DNA of 64,000 nucleotides from UBA11986 sp963734955. Its GTDB lineage: Bacteria; Bacteroidota; Ignavibacteria; UBA10030; UBA6906. Position 1 is the stretch's first letter. Every line of letters begins with the position of its first letter. The translations under genes and the position numbers were made by a program. The stretch spans positions 124,001 to 188,000 of the forward strand of contig CAVTJO010000011.1 in assembly GCA_963734955.1 (NCBI GenBank), given 5' to 3'. Below the pieces are notes generated by a model, which did no database searches, was not told where the DNA came from, and saw nothing but the letters and a program-made list of their open reading frames with translations. Positions 1 through 8,036 of the stretch are shown here, one piece after another.

Positions 1-714
1 GGACAGGAAATCATACGTGCGTGTGAACGCTTTGGCCTTGCCCTTGAAGTCCACCTGTGCATCCTCGCCGAGATGTTCCTTGTAAGACGCGACAGCAGCA
101 TCAAGTATCGGGTCAAGCTTGTCACGGTCAGAACCGGAGAGATACAGGTTCACGAGTTCGTCGACCTGCTCCGGCGAATAGACTTGATGACTATCCATCG
201 CTGCTTTCAAGTCGTGCAGCTTGTTCGGATCGGTCTCTTCGCTGAGAATTGTCGTCCGGTAGTAGTCGGAAAAGGCCTCCTCAATGGTCTTTGTGTTATT
301 CATGAAATCAAGCACGAAGACGTCGTGCTTCTGAGGATGTGCGCGATTAAGGCGCGACAGGGTCTGTACGGCCTTTATGCCAGCCAGGGGTTTGTCAACA
401 TACATCGTGTGGAGAAGCGGTTCGTCGTAGCCGGTTTGAAACTTCTCCGCACAGATAAGAAACCGGTAGGGATCTTCTTGAATCCAATCAGCTATCTGAT
501 CACTCGGGAATCCATTCAATGATGATTCAGAAACCTGCGCGCCACCATACTCATGTTCACCCGAAAAGGCTACAATCGGTTGATAAGGACTTTTCCGTTC
601 GGCCAGGTAGTCACGGAACGCATGGAAATACTGCAGCGCCCGCTCGATGCTTCCCGTTACCACCATTGCCCCATTGAAGAAGCCGAGATCACAGGCATTT
701 TGAACCAGTAAACA
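1..714 (-). pseudogene. hsdR: Type I restriction enzyme R subunit (HsdR), 5'-truncated, 3' end beyond window
   Basis: Read on the minus strand the frame is open from 714 to the left edge. It encodes the second RecA-like motor half of a type I restriction subunit: an AMVVTGSIERALQYF segment, then FLICAEKFQTGYDEPLLHTM (helicase motif V region) and AVQTLSRLNRAHPQKHDVFV (motif VI with the arginine finger). HsdR drives ATP-dependent DNA translocation before cleavage. Upstream, an in-frame TAG lies at 717-715 and no ATG/GTG/TTG start is visible before the homology, so the N-terminal nuclease and first motor domain (normally several hundred residues) are missing. No HsdM or HsdS is visible here. This is most likely a remnant of a degraded restriction locus. 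Identity rests on motif recognition only. Confidence 0.75.
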
Positions 715-730
715 CTAACAAACACTAACA
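711..730. repeat. Tandem 10-bp duplication at the hsdR break point
   Basis: AACACTAACA occurs twice head to tail exactly where the HsdR homology stops. It may mark the junction at which the 5' part of hsdR was lost, or be a chance slippage product. Confidence 0.6.
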
Positions 731-733
731 GAC

Positions 734-762
734 TTGACAAATTCATGTAAAAGCCGCACATT
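734..762 (+). promoter_or_regulatory. Weak candidate promoter for the 811 gene
   Basis: A consensus-like TTGACA at 734-739 is followed after 17 bases by CACATT, a poor -10 match. It lies about 50 bases upstream of the 811 start. The -35 half is good and the -10 half is weak, so this is only a suggestion. Confidence 0.25.
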
Positions 763-810
763 ACCCGGGCGGAAAAGAGGCACAATCCCACCAAGAAAAA
801 GGAGTCTCAC

Positions 811-1602
811 ATGACAAACGAAAGCGTTCGTTTCTCCAGGCTTCTACCGAGCTTCCAAAACAAGGACGAGTTCTTCGAGCTGATCGCCAGCGAGGAATCG
901 CTTGGTCCACGGCTGTGGCAATCGAGCATCTTGCTCACCGGTCTGCTGTTCTTCTATGGTCTCATCATGGGCTCGTATACCGGCATCCTGCAGGCTCTCA
1001 CAGCCGGTATCAAGGTTCCGGTCTTGTTCTTCCTGTCACTGCTCATCTGCTTCCCGGCATTCTTCCTTCTGCAATTCATCCTCGGCTCCAAGATGAAGCT
1101 GTCCCAGATGACGGCTATCATCCTGTCCGGGTTTGTGCAAACGGCGGCGATCATGGTATCGTTCACTCCGATCGTTGTCTTCTTCGTGCTCACCGGCGGG
1201 AACTATCATTTTCTCCAGCTCCTGCACGTTGCGATCTTCCTGTTGTCGGGGTTCTTCGGCATGAAGACCATCCTCGATGCTCTCAAATTCTCGTGCGAGA
1301 AGAAGAACGTGTATCCGCAAACCGGCGTCGTGGTGTTCCGGTTCTGGGTGGTGATCCTTGCATTCGTCGGCATTCAACTGGCGTGGAACCTGCGGCCTTT
1401 CCTCGCGGAACAGGACAAGCCGTATGCGTTGTTCAGAAAGTATGAAGGGAATTTCTATACCGCGGTGATCTATTCGTTCCAGCAACTCTCACAGCCGGAG
1501 GAGCCCACCAGGCACACTCCCGTTCCAACCCGGCAGCCGTTTCCCACTGTACCCCGACACAACGAAAGGGAAGAAGTAACGTGGAAGAGAACGAGATCAT
1601 GA
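811..1602 (+). CDS. Multi-spanning membrane protein (Yip1-like), unknown function
   Basis: 263 aa with about five to six hydrophobic helices spread over residues 40-195, followed by a hydrophilic proline/arginine-rich tail (about 225-263). The start is supported by AAAGGAG seven bases upstream of the ATG at 811. The layout (short soluble N-terminus, then clustered helices) resembles Yip1-type integral membrane proteins common in FCB genomes, but no catalytic motif is visible and the role is unknown. The 3' end overlaps the following HTH gene by 22 bases, so the two are probably co-transcribed. Confidence 0.75.
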   Translation: MTNESVRFSRLLPSFQNKDEFFELIASEESLGPRLWQSSILLTGLLFFYGLIMGSYTGILQALTAGIKVPVLFFLSLLICFPAFFLLQFILGSKMKLSQMTAIILSGFVQTAAIMVSFTPIVVFFVLTGGNYHFLQLLHVAIFLLSGFFGMKTILDALKFSCEKKNVYPQTGVVVFRFWVVILAFVGIQLAWNLRPFLAEQDKPYALFRKYEGNFYTAVIYSFQQLSQPEEPTRHTPVPTRQPFPTVPRHNEREEVTWKRTRS

Positions 1603-1802
1603 CGCTCGAGGAAGTCGCCGCATATCTGAAGCTGACACCTCAGACGATTTACACGTGGGCCCAGGAGAAGCGAATCCCGGCGGCCAAGTTGGGGAAGGAA
1701 TGGCGTTTCAAGAGATCCATCATCGATGCGTGGTTCAATCAACACATCGACGAGAAATTCAATCACATTGTCAGTAATGCCACCGGACCAAAGAAGGAAT
1801 GA
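1581..1802 (+). CDS. Helix-turn-helix DNA-binding protein (excisionase/MerR-type HTH_17)
   Basis: 73 aa. Residues 7-52 form the classic excisionase-family fold: MTLEEVAAYLKLTPQTIYTW, then KRIPAAKLGKEWRFKRSIID, where the second helix reads DNA and the KxGxxWRF turn is the wing. The start is a GTG at 1581 with GGGAAG upstream; an internal ATG at 1599 is an alternative that would remove the overlap with the membrane-protein gene. Such proteins either help recombinases excise elements or act as small transcription factors. No recombinase is next to it, so a regulatory role coupled to the upstream membrane gene is the likelier reading. Confidence 0.8.
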   Translation: MEENEIMTLEEVAAYLKLTPQTIYTWAQEKRIPAAKLGKEWRFKRSIIDAWFNQHIDEKFNHIVSNATGPKKE

Positions 1803-1897
1803 GCATAACACCGGGAGATCAAGGACGGCGACGGGCGTTACCAGACTACGGCGTGGATGGATGGAAAGTTGGATATGCTTCTGTACTTCCGCTCAAC

Positions 1898-2233
1898 CTA
1901 TGCGCGCTCGTCCATCAGACGAAGACGGTCGACCAGCACTTTCATCACTTCAAGTGCGAAGCCCGGATTCTGGTGCACAAGTGCGAGGAACCTCTCCTCA
2001 TCGATCGGAACCAGCTGACAATCGGTTTTCGCACGGGCAGTGGCACTGCGCGGCTTTTTGTCAATGAGCACCATCTCGCCAATAATGCCGCCTTTCCCAA
2101 CAGCAGTGATGGCCTTTCCGCGAACGGACAACTCCACCTCCCCGTCTTTCACGACATACATCTTGTCGCCAAATTCACCTTCCTGAAAGATGTTCTGGCC
2201 GGAGGCGAATCGTTCAGGTCTTAGTGGTTGCAT
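1898..2233 (-). CDS. Cyclic-nucleotide-binding (CAP_ED) domain protein
   Basis: 111 aa made of a single cNMP-binding beta-barrel: FQEGEFGDKMYVVKDGEVEL (residues 16-35), then GGIIGEMVLIDKKPRSATAR (47-66), the phosphate-binding cassette in which GEM and the RSATA segment would hold the cyclic nucleotide phosphate. No DNA-binding domain or channel/kinase effector is fused, so it would act as a stand-alone sensor. GGAGAAGAAGGG directly upstream of the ATG supports the start at 2233. It is convergent with the HTH gene and followed upstream by the metallo-hydrolase gene on the same strand. Confidence 0.85.
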   Translation of the reverse strand: MQPLRPERFASGQNIFQEGEFGDKMYVVKDGEVELSVRGKAITAVGKGGIIGEMVLIDKKPRSATARAKTDCQLVPIDEERFLALVHQNPGFALEVMKVLVDRLRLMDERA

Positions 2234-2332
2234 CCCTTCTTCTCCTCGATGTATCCTGAGCGGGTCATATTCTCACACATATCTTCGTTCGTTCCTATCC
2301 TGCTCCTGGTGGGAAGTAGTTTGATCTTTCCA

Positions 2333-3167
2333 TCAGGCAGTCACGACCCTTCCCGTTTGGTGCGGATGGGTTTCGAGAACCTCAATACCGTTGATTCCCT
2401 GTTTGCCCATGGCCCCGCCGGTGCATGCCAGGGCGAGCTGGTTCGTGTTGCATTCCTGACTGACGTGCGCGAGTATGACGGCCTGAGGCAGCATCGTGGA
2501 ACGGTCAAAAACATTCAGGAGAATGCTGGCACACTGATCGTTCGACAGATGTCCGATCTCCCGGATGCGACGTTTGAGCCAGAGCGGACGACCCGAATTC
2601 TCAAGCATGTCCACGTCGTGATTGGACTCGACAACGATAACGTCGGAATTGGCAATGTGCCGCGTGGCCGCGCCCGTGGGGTAGGCGATGTCAGTCGTGA
2701 TGGTGACCTTCCGTGTCCTGCCCCCTGCATCCGAGAGGATACTGTATCCGAAACATCCCCCCGGCGAATCGTGGGGAACCGGGAACGCCTGCACATGGAG
2801 CCCTGCGATATCAATCTCGCTTTCGCTGAATGTCTTCAACAATCCGAGGTGGGAGGCCCGCGCAAGCGCCTCGTCAGCGCGCCTGCAGGTGAAGCTCGAT
2901 TTCGGGAGGACAATGGATCGGAACGCGTGCTTTGATGAGCTTCTTGACGAACCATTCGTTGACATGGTCGCCGTGAACATGCGTGATGAGAACGCCGCTC
3001 AAGTCCCCAATCCTGAATCCGTTTCTCCCGAGAGACTTCTCGAGGTAAGCCGGGTTGAACCCGCAGTCGACGAGAATGGCTGATTTCTCATTCCACACGA
3101 GTGTCGCATTGCCAGCGCTTGAGCTGCCCAGAACGCAGACTGCGAGTTTGGATATGGAATCAGGCAT
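2333..3167 (-). CDS. MBL-fold metallo-hydrolase (YycJ/WalJ-like), frameshifted
   Basis: Two overlapping frames together give one metallo-beta-lactamase fold protein of about 278 residues. The first frame (ATG at 3167, preceded by AGGA) carries VCVLGSSSAGNATLVW and the zinc-binding THVHGDH motif. It stops at 2874, after which homology continues in the next frame (DEALARASHLG... with VVESNHDVDML as the distal His/Asp region) to 2333. The switch is at about 2875-2885, in a GCGCGC run. Family members are phosphodiesterase/exonuclease-like; the substrate here is unknown. Either a sequencing indel or a genuine pseudogene explains the break. Confidence 0.75.
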
Positions 3168-3281
3168 CACTATGATAATCCTGTTGTCACTTGAACCTGC
3201 GCAGTCTGCCGCAGTGCCTTGGACGATACGAGATTGGGAGGAGTAAAGCAAGAAAGGAGTTGTGTCTCCCTGAGTCAGTGT

Positions 3282-3328
3282 CACCCTGAGCGAGTCCGCC
3301 AGTTTTGGGGCGGACGAGTCGAAGGGTG
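3282..3328. repeat. REP-like palindromic element, copy 1
   Basis: CACCCTGAGCGAGTCCGCC faces GGCGGACGAGTCGAAGGGTG across a short loop, giving an imperfect hairpin. The same unit recurs at 3427-3473 in the same orientation. This is the common CACCCTGAGC...GAAGGGTG intergenic palindrome class. Confidence 0.8.
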
Positions 3329-3426
3329 GCATGAGTCAGTCTTCTGCCGAAGGCATCCCTTCGGGAGACTCCCTCACGGATTGAGCTCACAAGGTCGCTC
3401 AGACTGACGGGCGGAACGAAACGCGT

Positions 3427-3473
3427 CACCCTGAGCGAGTCCGCCTGCTTTGAGGCGGACGAGTCGAAGGGTG
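3427..3473. repeat. REP-like palindromic element, copy 2
   Basis: Near-identical to copy 1 in both arms, differing mainly in the loop (TGCTTTGA against AGTTTTGG). The pair and the 98 bases between them look like a bacterial interspersed mosaic element. The 3174-3785 interval holds these repeats and no supportable gene. Confidence 0.8.
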
Positions 3474-3486
3474 TTACAAGTATCAG

Positions 3487-3517
3487 CCCCATTTCTTTGT
3501 GGGCCAAAGAAATGGGG
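3487..3517. terminator. Perfect 13-bp inverted repeat (hairpin, possible terminator)
   Basis: CCCCATTTCTTTG and CAAAGAAATGGGG pair perfectly around a 5-base loop (TGGGC). There is no long T-run after either arm, so it may be part of the adjacent repeat mosaic instead of a factor-independent terminator. The sequence from 3570 to 3705 also holds several inverted copies of a CGAAATCGAAA / GTCGATTTCG motif. Confidence 0.55.
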
Positions 3518-3785
3518 GAAAGTTCGCCTTCCAGAATCCCGCACATGGGCGGAATCCAAAGGGCGGAAAAGCCTTTCCGAAATCGAAATGCAGCGATGGC
3601 TTGCCACGCAAATGCCGTCGATTTCAGCAACAATGATGGATCGCGTACGCTGAAATCGAAACGCACGCCATCGCCTCTATCGCACACAGCCGTCGATTTC
3701 GGAATGCGCGGGATGATCTCACTCCATTCGGCCAATGCGCGATGCCTAACTTCGTGGCTGTTCCAGACACAGTAGGAGGCAATCC

Positions 3786-4310
3786 TCAGACTGACGTGGA
3801 TTCCTTCCAGGCACGAACGAGCCGTTCAATCTGTTTCAGATGATTGATGTCGTGTCCTGCCGCCATTTCGGTCATCCGCGTGATGGTCTCCTTGCCGCGC
3901 TCAGAATGCATCCCGTAGTAGTTCCACATCTTGGCCGGCAACGATCTCAACAGCCGGACGTTGCGCTCACGCATGGCACGGTACGCTTCGAATGACAGCC
4001 GCGGGTCGTGCGTATCGTAGCGTGAGTATGCCGCCCACACATCCTGGTCGAACGCCTGAATTGGTGTTCCATTCGATCCGAGGATCAACCGCATTCGGAA
4101 TCCCGTAACGACCTCCGCATCCGCAAGGTGGGCAAGGATCATTGCCACCGACCATTTGCCCGGTCCGGGTTGGGTCCTCAGCGTTGTCTTTGGAACCCCG
4201 CGAAGAAGCTTCGCGATCTTCCGGGGAGTCGAGGAGAGGATCGCCATTGGCTCCTTCCACTGCTGATAGCTGAGGATACGCTTGATGTACTGCTGCGGGG
4301 TTTCCTGCAT
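3786..4310 (-). CDS. DinB-family protein (four-helix, metal-binding)
   Basis: 174 aa of the DinB/YfiT superfamily. Visible hallmarks are WSVAMILAHLADAEVVTGFR (first metal-ligand His in helix 2) and the C-terminal GHDINHLKQIERLV with the two further histidines of the HxxxH triad. Family members bind a divalent metal and several are thiol-dependent transferases or stress proteins; the substrate of this one cannot be told. GAAGGG upstream of the ATG at 4310 supports the start. It sits downstream of an ATP-grasp gene and a second DinB gene on the same strand, probably in one transcript. Confidence 0.85.
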   Translation of the reverse strand: MQETPQQYIKRILSYQQWKEPMAILSSTPRKIAKLLRGVPKTTLRTQPGPGKWSVAMILAHLADAEVVTGFRMRLILGSNGTPIQAFDQDVWAAYSRYDTHDPRLSFEAYRAMRERNVRLLRSLPAKMWNYYGMHSERGKETITRMTEMAAGHDINHLKQIERLVRAWKESTSV

Positions 4311-4331
4311 GATGTTTTCCCTTCGCTTGAG

Positions 4332-5220
4332 TTAATGCTGTGGTTTGATGTCGGAGAATTTCGCTTTCGAGGCCAGGGCCCTTGCAAACCTCAACGTGGA
4401 GCCCGGCTCGCTTGTGAAGAACAAGAATGGCTCGATAAGTTCCAGCTCACCGAGCAGCAATTGATCCTTCACCTGAACCATATCCACACGGCTATACAGA
4501 AGATCACCTTCGACCAATGCAACCACGTCCGCCGCGGCCTTGACCTGAGCATCCGATGGAGTTGCCCGTATGGCAGATCCTCCAAACGATTCCTGGGTTC
4601 TATAATCCCCGTCGGCAGGTTTCTTCAGAACCGCATGGCTGAATTTCCGGTCAAAGAACACGAATGACCATTCTCCCGACTCCTGGATCTCCCGCATGAA
4701 TGGTTGCACCAACGCACCCGATTCCCGCGCCATCGCCTCGAACTCAACCTGGTATGCATCAGCTTCTTGCTGTAATACCCTGTGTGTACGATGGCTCGAC
4801 GCGGATACACAAGGTTTGACGATCACCTCATCCCATCCGCAGCGCACCGACAATATCCCTGAGAGCCACATCGCTCTGTTCGCCGACGAGATAGGTCGGG
4901 ACAATGGGAACACCGCGTCGCTCCAAGTCTTTCAGATATCGCTTATGGTGGTTCCACCGTACGGTCTCTATTGGATTCCAGATCGAAACCCGGTGGGATT
5001 CAAGATGCCGCAGCCATTGAAGGAATTCGTTGATACGAAGATGATAGTCCCAGCATGACCGGATGACGCATGCGTCAAAGCTCTCCCAGTCAGTGCTCTT
5101 CGAATCCCATTGCACAGCGGACGCTTCAACCCCCATTTCATGCAAGACCGGCACAAGGAGTCGATCGTCATCCGTGAGATGCGGATGGTTGCAATCAGTG
5201 ACAAGGGCAGCTGATTTCAC
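4332..5220 (-). CDS. RimK-like ATP-grasp ligase, frameshifted
   Basis: The N-terminal frame (5220 down to the stop at 4828) carries ALVTDCNHPHLTDDDRLLVP, VIRSCWDYHLRINEFLQWL and KRYLKDLERRGVPIVPT. The C-terminal frame continues with GWDEVIVKPCVSASSHRT (ATP-binding Lys), GEWSFVFFDRKFSHAVLKKP and the metal-binding LELIEPFLFF, ending at 4332. Together these make a normal-length (~295 aa) ATP-grasp protein of the type that forms peptide or amide bonds via acyl-phosphate. The frame changes at about 4830-4850. The GTG start at 5220 overlaps the upstream DinB stop by four bases (GTGA), showing translational coupling. The substrate is unknown. Confidence 0.8.
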
Positions 5221-5735
5221 GGCCGATTTCTTCCCAGTGCCACAATTCTGGCAATATGGTGATCATCATGCTCGGCCATGAAGTAGCACCAATCCACGAC
5301 TCTCATCGGGATGTTGAGCCGGGGGTGAAGTGCCGACCGCCCGACTTCTTCGTCGGTCAACGCCTCCAGCTGACTCACAAGGTTGCGGCGTGCCTTCCTG
5401 AACTCCTCGAGGATCTTGTGTATGGGGGTTGCGTTGTGGTTTGCCTCGTGGGTTTTGCGGTTCGTCATATCTGCGGCAGTGAGAACGGCAGCGCCTGAAC
5501 GAAAATCATTCAACCGCTGCTCCCAGAGCGCTTCCATATCCCAGAGATGTCCGGCGTGTTCCTGAATGGACCAACCGCCGTCAAACCGCCTGGTCAGGAT
5601 TGCCGGAGGCGATTGCCTGATAATCTCCTCCAACCGTGCGGGGGTGCCACGCATGCGCTCGACGACGCAGGGGAAAATACCGATGGGATAATCAAAGGTG
5701 AATTTGCGCTCGACCCACTGTGTTTGCTTAACCAT
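5217..5735 (-). CDS. DinB-family protein
   Basis: 172 aa DinB superfamily protein, distinct from the one at 3786. Key segments are GGWSIQEHAGHLWDMEALWE (residues about 53-72, first His ligand) and the C-terminal FMAEHDDHHIARIVAL, where the conserved HDxHH cluster supplies the remaining metal ligands. GAGGAGAATC lies immediately before the ATG at 5735. It is the first gene of a three-gene unit with the ATP-grasp protein and the second DinB protein. The recurrence of DinB around an ATP-grasp enzyme suggests a small-molecule modification role, but that is inference. Confidence 0.85.
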   Translation of the reverse strand: MVKQTQWVERKFTFDYPIGIFPCVVERMRGTPARLEEIIRQSPPAILTRRFDGGWSIQEHAGHLWDMEALWEQRLNDFRSGAAVLTAADMTNRKTHEANHNATPIHKILEEFRKARRNLVSQLEALTDEEVGRSALHPRLNIPMRVVDWCYFMAEHDDHHIARIVALGRNRP

Positions 5736-6053
5736 GATTCTCCTCTTGCCTCACTCTGTAGTTACCCTGGGGTCCACTAACCGGGCGTTGAAAGTTGCCG
5801 GCATATCATTGCGAGCCGAATTTGGGGTTGGCAACAAGGTATCAACTTATCTCAAGATCGTCAACACCGCGGAGGGGCGACGGCAGAGTGCGCGGGACGG
5901 ATGGGCCTTGACCCCGTTCATTGAGTACGGTAATGGACTGTTGATGCTCAGCCGGAATGAGTGGGAGGTCCTTGAGCGGGAGTGATCGACATTTGCCGTG
6001 GTGGAGTGGTGGATCGGCTGCACGAGACGCCGTTCGAGCGCGGATTCACAGGT
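5736..6053 (+). other. Intergenic, no supportable gene
   Basis: An open plus-strand frame ends at 5985 with a protein-like tail (GWALTPFIEYGNGLLMLSRN), but its 5' part is antisense to the DinB start and I recognise no family. It is either a gene remnant or chance. No terminator for the secretion operon that ends at 6054 is obvious. Confidence 0.3.
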
Positions 6054-7202
6054 TCACCCTTCCACAAGATTGACGAGCTCAAACATCGGCATGTACATCG
6101 AGATGAGGATGACGGCAACAAGGATTCCCAACAAGAGGATGATGACGGGCTCAATGATTGATGAGAGGCTCTCCACCCTCGCATCCAGTTCTTTCTCGTA
6201 GTAGTCGGCAACTTTCAGGAGCATTGAATCCAGCTCACTGGTTTCCTCCCCGACCGCGATCATTTCCGCGACCAGCGGAGGGAACACCTTTGAATCGATC
6301 ATGGGTTCTGCAACAGTCCGCCCTTGCTTTACGCGCCTCAGAATCTGCCCAATCTCCCGCTTGATGTCGCGTTGCGACGAAATTCTTTCACCTATGGAAA
6401 GAGCCTCGACAAGTGAAACCTCCGATTGCAGTAACACTCCAAGTGTCCGGCAGAATCTGGCGACGTGGTTCTTGAGAATCAAGTTGCCCAATACTGGCAA
6501 CCGTAACACGACCCCCGCCAACCTCTGCCTGAAGATCGCTGACACCAGAATTCGCCGGAGAAGGAAAAGGCCCGCGGCCAGCCCCAACACAAGCTTCGGT
6601 CCATGATCAACCATCAATGTGCTCAGATGAAGTACCACGGTTGTCGAATACGGCAACTCCACCTGAAAACTCTTGAACATCTCCGCAAACGTCGGCACAA
6701 TAAACACAAGCAGGAATATCACCGCACAGCACGCCACACAGGTGACGAGAATGGGGTATGTCATGGCCTGCAGGATCTTTCTCTTCAGACCGCTTACCTT
6801 TTCAAGGTATTGGGCGAGATGTGCCAGCACATCAGGAAGCCTCCCGCTCTCCTGACCGACCTCGGCAGACACAACGAAGAGCTCTTCAAATACACCTGGT
6901 CTGGAACGAAGAGCCCGGGAAAAGGAGCTTCCTCTCAGGACTTCCTTATAAAGGTGTTGAATTAGCTCTTCCATCCTGTGATTGGTCGCTTGACGTCTCA
7001 GCACATCAAGGGCGCGATGAAGAGAAACCCTTGCCTGCAGCATGACAGCAAGCTGCGTGCAAAATTCTGCCTTGTCTTTGTCAGAGACACTCCGGTGAAG
7101 GAAATGCTTCAGGCTTTCGAGCAGCACCGGTTGTTTCTCTCTTCTCCTGCAAACGGCCGGACGAGGTGCTACGAGCCGTTCAACGTCAATTGCCTGCTGC
7201 AT
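6054..7202 (-). CDS. gspF: Type II secretion / type IV pilus inner-membrane platform protein (GspF/PilC)
   Basis: 382 aa with the duplicated T2SSF architecture: a cytoplasmic helical domain (about 40-165) with FCTQLAVMLQARVSLHRALD, a membrane hairpin, a second copy with FCRTLGVLLQSEVSLVEALS and MIAVGEETSELDSMLLKVAD, and a final hydrophobic helix (about 350-375). The platform couples the GspE motor to pseudopilus assembly. It is the last gene of the minus-strand locus and its start overlaps the preceding prepilin gene by 17 bases. Length and both repeats are complete, so it should be functional. Confidence 0.93.
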   Translation of the reverse strand: MQQAIDVERLVAPRPAVCRRREKQPVLLESLKHFLHRSVSDKDKAEFCTQLAVMLQARVSLHRALDVLRRQATNHRMEELIQHLYKEVLRGSSFSRALRSRPGVFEELFVVSAEVGQESGRLPDVLAHLAQYLEKVSGLKRKILQAMTYPILVTCVACCAVIFLLVFIVPTFAEMFKSFQVELPYSTTVVLHLSTLMVDHGPKLVLGLAAGLFLLRRILVSAIFRQRLAGVVLRLPVLGNLILKNHVARFCRTLGVLLQSEVSLVEALSIGERISSQRDIKREIGQILRRVKQGRTVAEPMIDSKVFPPLVAEMIAVGEETSELDSMLLKVADYYEKELDARVESLSSIIEPVIILLLGILVAVILISMYMPMFELVNLVEG

Positions 7203-7680
7203 TCCGGACCTTCATTGATTGCTCAAAGTGTTGTTTCGAACTGCGCGGCGCTGAGACACGCACCAAAGCGTTGGCGTCACTTGTTCCTATCTCCACAGTC
7301 ACATTGTCGGTTGGATCGGTTGTGAGATGCACGAGGAGATCATTTTGCACTACCTCACACACGGGGACGCGATTACGCCATATGCCACCCTTGCTGAACT
7401 GGTAGACAACCTGCTTACCCAGTCCGTGCCTCAACACAAGCGTTGAGTCGGTCATCTCGCACACTGATCTCGATCTCTGTATGTCGAGTGCAACCCGCTG
7501 GGTAACACCATTCACAAGACTGTGGATTTCGTTCCTCCTCCCCCACGTGTCCAAGAACTTGCCTGTGAACTGAAACAGCGAAAGCCCGAAGCTGAGAAGC
7601 ATTGAGCTCACCATCAAGACAATAAGGATCTCCGGGATCGTGAAGCCCTCTTCACGGCCCAGTGATTGACACCATGTCAT
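7186..7680 (-). CDS. Minor prepilin with type III/IV pilin signal (GspJ-like)
   Basis: 164 aa from the ATG at 7680, which overlaps the previous stop in an ATGA. The N-terminus has the prepilin peptidase site GREEGFTIPEILIVLM: cleavage after Gly, methylated Phe, Glu at +5, then a hydrophobic helix of about 20 residues. The rest is a small beta-rich pseudopilin body. Position between a GspI-like and the GspF gene fits GspJ. Sequence outside the signal is too divergent to fix the exact pseudopilin class. Confidence 0.82.
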   Translation of the reverse strand: MTWCQSLGREEGFTIPEILIVLMVSSMLLSFGLSLFQFTGKFLDTWGRRNEIHSLVNGVTQRVALDIQRSRSVCEMTDSTLVLRHGLGKQVVYQFSKGGIWRNRVPVCEVVQNDLLVHLTTDPTDNVTVEIGTSDANALVRVSAPRSSKQHFEQSMKVRNAAGN

Positions 7681-8036
7681 CGCTGTACCAGAAACGTCTT
7701 TTGAAGGGCAACCAGACACTTGTCCCGATTCTTGACTGAAGCGACTGACACATTCACCAGCACGAGGTTTCCATCCATCCTGACGTCCTTCTGAACAACA
7801 ACTCCACCATTGATGGTGTCCCCCCTTCCCGATATTTCATTCTGTGGGACGACTGAACACATTTCGCCCTCGGCAATCCGGAGCGCCTGGTGCAACATAT
7901 CCGATCTGTTCGACAGCATGAGGGTGCCGACTGCCGCTCCGAGCGGGATGAGTACGCCCACAAAAAGCGACGTCGCGACAACGGTTTCAAGCAACGTGAA
8001 GCCGGATTCGTCCACCAGGTATTTCAACATCTTCAT
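7677..8036 (-). CDS. Minor prepilin (GspI/PilV-like)
   Basis: 119 aa. I place the start at the ATG at 8036 because it forms an ATGA overlap with the preceding stop; a longer frame exists but adds a non-pilin N-terminus. The signal is DESGFTLLETVVATSLFVGV with Gly before the cleavage site and Glu at +5, and the short C-terminal domain is typical of GspI/PilV. Translational coupling on both sides indicates tight stoichiometry with its pilin neighbours. The exact subtype is inferred from order and size. Confidence 0.82.
   Translation of the reverse strand: MKMLKYLVDESGFTLLETVVATSLFVGVLIPLGAAVGTLMLSNRSDMLHQALRIAEGEMCSVVPQNEISGRGDTINGGVVVQKDVRMDGNLVLVNVSVASVKNRDKCLVALQKTFLVQR

Noticed and set aside
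1799..2224. Plus-strand frame after the HTH gene
   Set aside because: It runs antisense through the cyclic-nucleotide-binding gene. A short third frame (IKDGDGRYQTTAWMDGKLDM) looks protein-like but has no start and is not recognised.
3187..3735. Minus-strand 182-codon frame
   Set aside because: It consists of translated REP palindromes and hairpins; repeated words in the protein mirror the DNA repeats.
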